From positions 1 through 8,032 of the forward strand of contig JAGVJT010000058.1 in NCBI GenBank assembly GCA_020050955.1: DNA of 8,032 bases, read 5' to 3'. The notes below the pieces were generated by a model. That model was not told where the DNA came from, did not search any database, and worked only from the letters and a program-made list of their open reading frames with translations. The position numbers and the translations under genes are program-made. This document shows positions 6,435-8,032 of this stretch, in pieces (the stretch's first letter is position 1; the number at the start of each line of letters is the position of its first letter). The DNA comes from Legionellales bacterium. Its GTDB lineage: Bacteria; Pseudomonadota; Gammaproteobacteria; Legionellales; Legionellaceae.

Positions 6435-8032
6435 TCACGAGCCACTAAAGCCCATTTTTGTTTGTTGTTCGTTAGTCACTGTTTTCATCGCTTGCAGCTC
6501 TTGCTCATGAGCTTCTTTTTTCATGCCTTGTAATCCTGCTTTCATGTCTTTCATTTTACTAGTAGCCTCTGGGCTTGACGCCTCTCGAACTGCCATCGTT
6601 GCTGCTTGGGGTTGAGGCTGATTACTTTTTTCAGCAGCTTTAACCATGTCATAAGCGGCTTGTTCTTCTTGTGTCGGCGGCATGCCCATTGCCATTTTTT
6701 CTTCTGCCATCCACACATTATATTTTGTCATGGTTTTATCAGACACAGGTTGGCCCAAAACAAGTTGCCTTGAAACAACTTCACCCCAACCCGCACTCAT
6801 GTCTGCACCATGTGATACTGTAATAACGTTATTTTCAAGAAAGCCTTCAATGAGTAGCGCCTCTGTTAATTGCTCTTGCGTATCACCATACACAGCGAGA
6901 CCTTCGTTAGTAATCATCAACCAAGCACCTTCAAGGTTGGAACCGTAAGGGTTTCGCATATCAAAACCATGTTGAAATAAATCATGGACGTTATGATCAT
7001 GGCTAATATTCGGTACCGTATATGCCCGAGCGTCTGAATCAAGTGCCATTTTTAAGTGACTAGCAAGATGCTCTTTATCAGCTTTTGTCCATTCATACTG
7101 ATTGTTAATAACCCAATTTCCCTCCGAAACACTCGAGCGCTTCACACGAAGATGATGCATGTACACATCAGTAGCACGCTGCAAGCATTCCTCATATTTT
7201 TTGTCTTCACTGCTAAAATCGCCTGCTCTAGCCATTTCAAGAGCCGCATCCATCCCGGCTTGCATTGCATCTAAACCACGTTTATCACCATACGAATTAT
7301 TCACTTCATCTCGGTAAGAGTAATTAATCAACTGCTCGTATAAAAATTCGTGTGGCGTAATACAACCGGCTCGGTCCACGGCAAACTCACTAAATAACGT
7401 ATGCGGATCAGTAATCGAGGCCAATAGTTCGCCTAGTGGCGTCCCTTGAGTTTCAGGTTTTGTTTTTAAATAGTCAAAATAAGCACAACTTGCCTCCACA
7501 AGGCCGCGTTTTTCCGTACGCCCTTCTTCAACAGAAAATGTATTGTAAACACGCATCTGTTCAGGATGAGGAAAATCATCCATTAAACCAGGCGGTTGTC
7601 CAAGTGCAAGACCATCCCAGTCACCCGTGGTCACAAGCGCACAAGAATCATAAACTGTTTTAATTTCATCCTCAGACAATAACGCAAGAATTGTGCGCCT
7701 ATCAGGAAGATTAGTTGCATCCAAGGCAAGAACGGCTTGATAATTCGCACTGTCTTTCAAAGCGTCGCAGGTTAAAATCGCATTTCGTAAATCAGCAGAT
7801 GTTCGAGGCGTATTCGCAAATACATTAGCTGAATGCAACTCTCCTTTTTGAATATTCGCCGTTTGAGTGTGGGTGTAATTTACATTAAATGATTGATTAA
7901 AAACAGCGCTATAAACATCATCAGGAACCGCAGCAAGCTCAGGTGGCTTATTAATGATGCCCTTATCCTTATTCCAATCTGGATGATGATCGGGTCTATC
8001 CCAAACCCTGGAATAAAACATCGGTGCAGGAT
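6435..8032 (-). CDS. putative class II (edema factor/CyaA/ExoY-like) nucleotidyl cyclase, 5' end outside window
   Basis: The frame is open to the window edge. The first visible Met is at 8021 (528 residues) with no ribosome site before it, so the true start is probably further upstream. Numbering from that Met, TTGDWDGLALGQPP (131-144) with Asp134 and Asp136 resembles the metal-binding DxD loop of CyaA (Asp188/Asp190) and ExoY; GCITPHEFLYEQLIN (219-233) resembles ExoY's GNITP helix; and DLFQHGFDMRNP (347-358) has His351 and Asn357 at the same +6 spacing as CyaA His298/Asn304 and edema factor His577/Asn583, followed by the strand AWLMI and TQEQLTEALL. These residues bind ATP and metal in the family. 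The two lysines that bind the triphosphate would lie nearer the N-terminus and cannot be assigned here. Residues 234-335 look like an insertion. The tail (445-528) is hydrophilic and rich in Met, Lys, Gln and Glu. The comparison is by eye, so cyclase activity is inferred. Confidence 0.6.
   Translation of the reverse strand, partial: PAPMFYSRVWDRPDHHPDWNKDKGIINKPPELAAVPDDVYSAVFNQSFNVNYTHTQTANIQKGELHSANVFANTPRTSADLRNAILTCDALKDSANYQAVLALDATNLPDRRTILALLSEDEIKTVYDSCALVTTGDWDGLALGQPPGLMDDFPHPEQMRVYNTFSVEEGRTEKRGLVEASCAYFDYLKTKPETQGTPLGELLASITDPHTLFSEFAVDRAGCITPHEFLYEQLINYSYRDEVNNSYGDKRGLDAMQAGMDAALEMARAGDFSSEDKKYEECLQRATDVYMHHLRVKRSSVSEGNWVINNQYEWTKADKEHLASHLKMALDSDARAYTVPNISHDHNVHDLFQHGFDMRNPYGSNLEGAWLMITNEGLAVYGDTQEQLTEALLIEGFLENNVITVSHGADMSAGWGEVVSRQLVLGQPVSDKTMTKYNVWMAEEKMAMGMPPTQEEQAAYDMVKAAEKSNQPQPQAATMAVREASSPEATSKMKDMKAGLQGMKKEAHEQELQAMKTVTNEQQTKMGFSGS

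Noticed and set aside
6682..7663. Three plus-strand frames opposite the cyclase-like gene
   Set aside because: They are antisense to a 528-residue frame with recognisable motifs and have no ribosome sites or domain likeness.

Overview
The window looks like chromosomal DNA of a moderately AT-rich gammaproteobacterium, probably an intracellular or host-associated lineage such as the Legionellales (Legionella, Coxiella, Berkiella or Aquicella relatives). That placement is inference. It rests on a proteobacterial cytochrome c oxidase assembly cluster in its usual order, a RimK typical of the gammaproteobacteria, and a large protein at the right edge that resembles secreted nucleotidyl cyclase toxins of pathogens.

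Layout. Positions 14-191 (minus strand) hold tRNA-Ala(GGC) followed by tRNA-Glu(TTC), read from one near-consensus promoter at 210-237. Positions 192-395 are non-coding and contain short inverted-repeat elements. On the minus strand, 396-860 encodes a small exported protein that weakly resembles the Rap1a/Tai family, and 912-1115 encodes a DUF2909-type twin-transmembrane protein. The plus strand then carries a tight run: SURF1, a membrane-anchored CxxxC protein, CtaA (heme A synthase), CtaB (heme O synthase), a Sco-type copper chaperone and finally rimK. Gaps in this run are either overlaps or at most 24 bases, so it is probably one operon, read from an extended -10 promoter at 1117-1125. The minus strand from 5998 to the right edge holds a 121-residue protein of unknown function and, upstream of it, a large open frame that runs off the window.

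How the genes work together. CtaB farnesylates heme B to heme O and CtaA oxidises heme O to heme A. SURF1 helps place heme A in subunit I, while Sco (and perhaps the CxxxC protein) handles copper or thiols for the CuA site. The oxidase subunits themselves are not in the window; they would be expected beyond another part of the locus. RimK adds glutamates to ribosomal protein S6 and seems to be a passenger gene.

The item most worth a second look is the right-edge protein. It carries a GDWD motif, a GxITP helix and an HGxxxxNP motif, which match the metal-binding and nucleotide-binding sites of the edema factor/CyaA/ExoY (class II) cyclases. It differs from them by an extra block of about 100 residues between the last two motifs and a Met/Lys/Gln/Glu-rich tail that could be a secretion signal.
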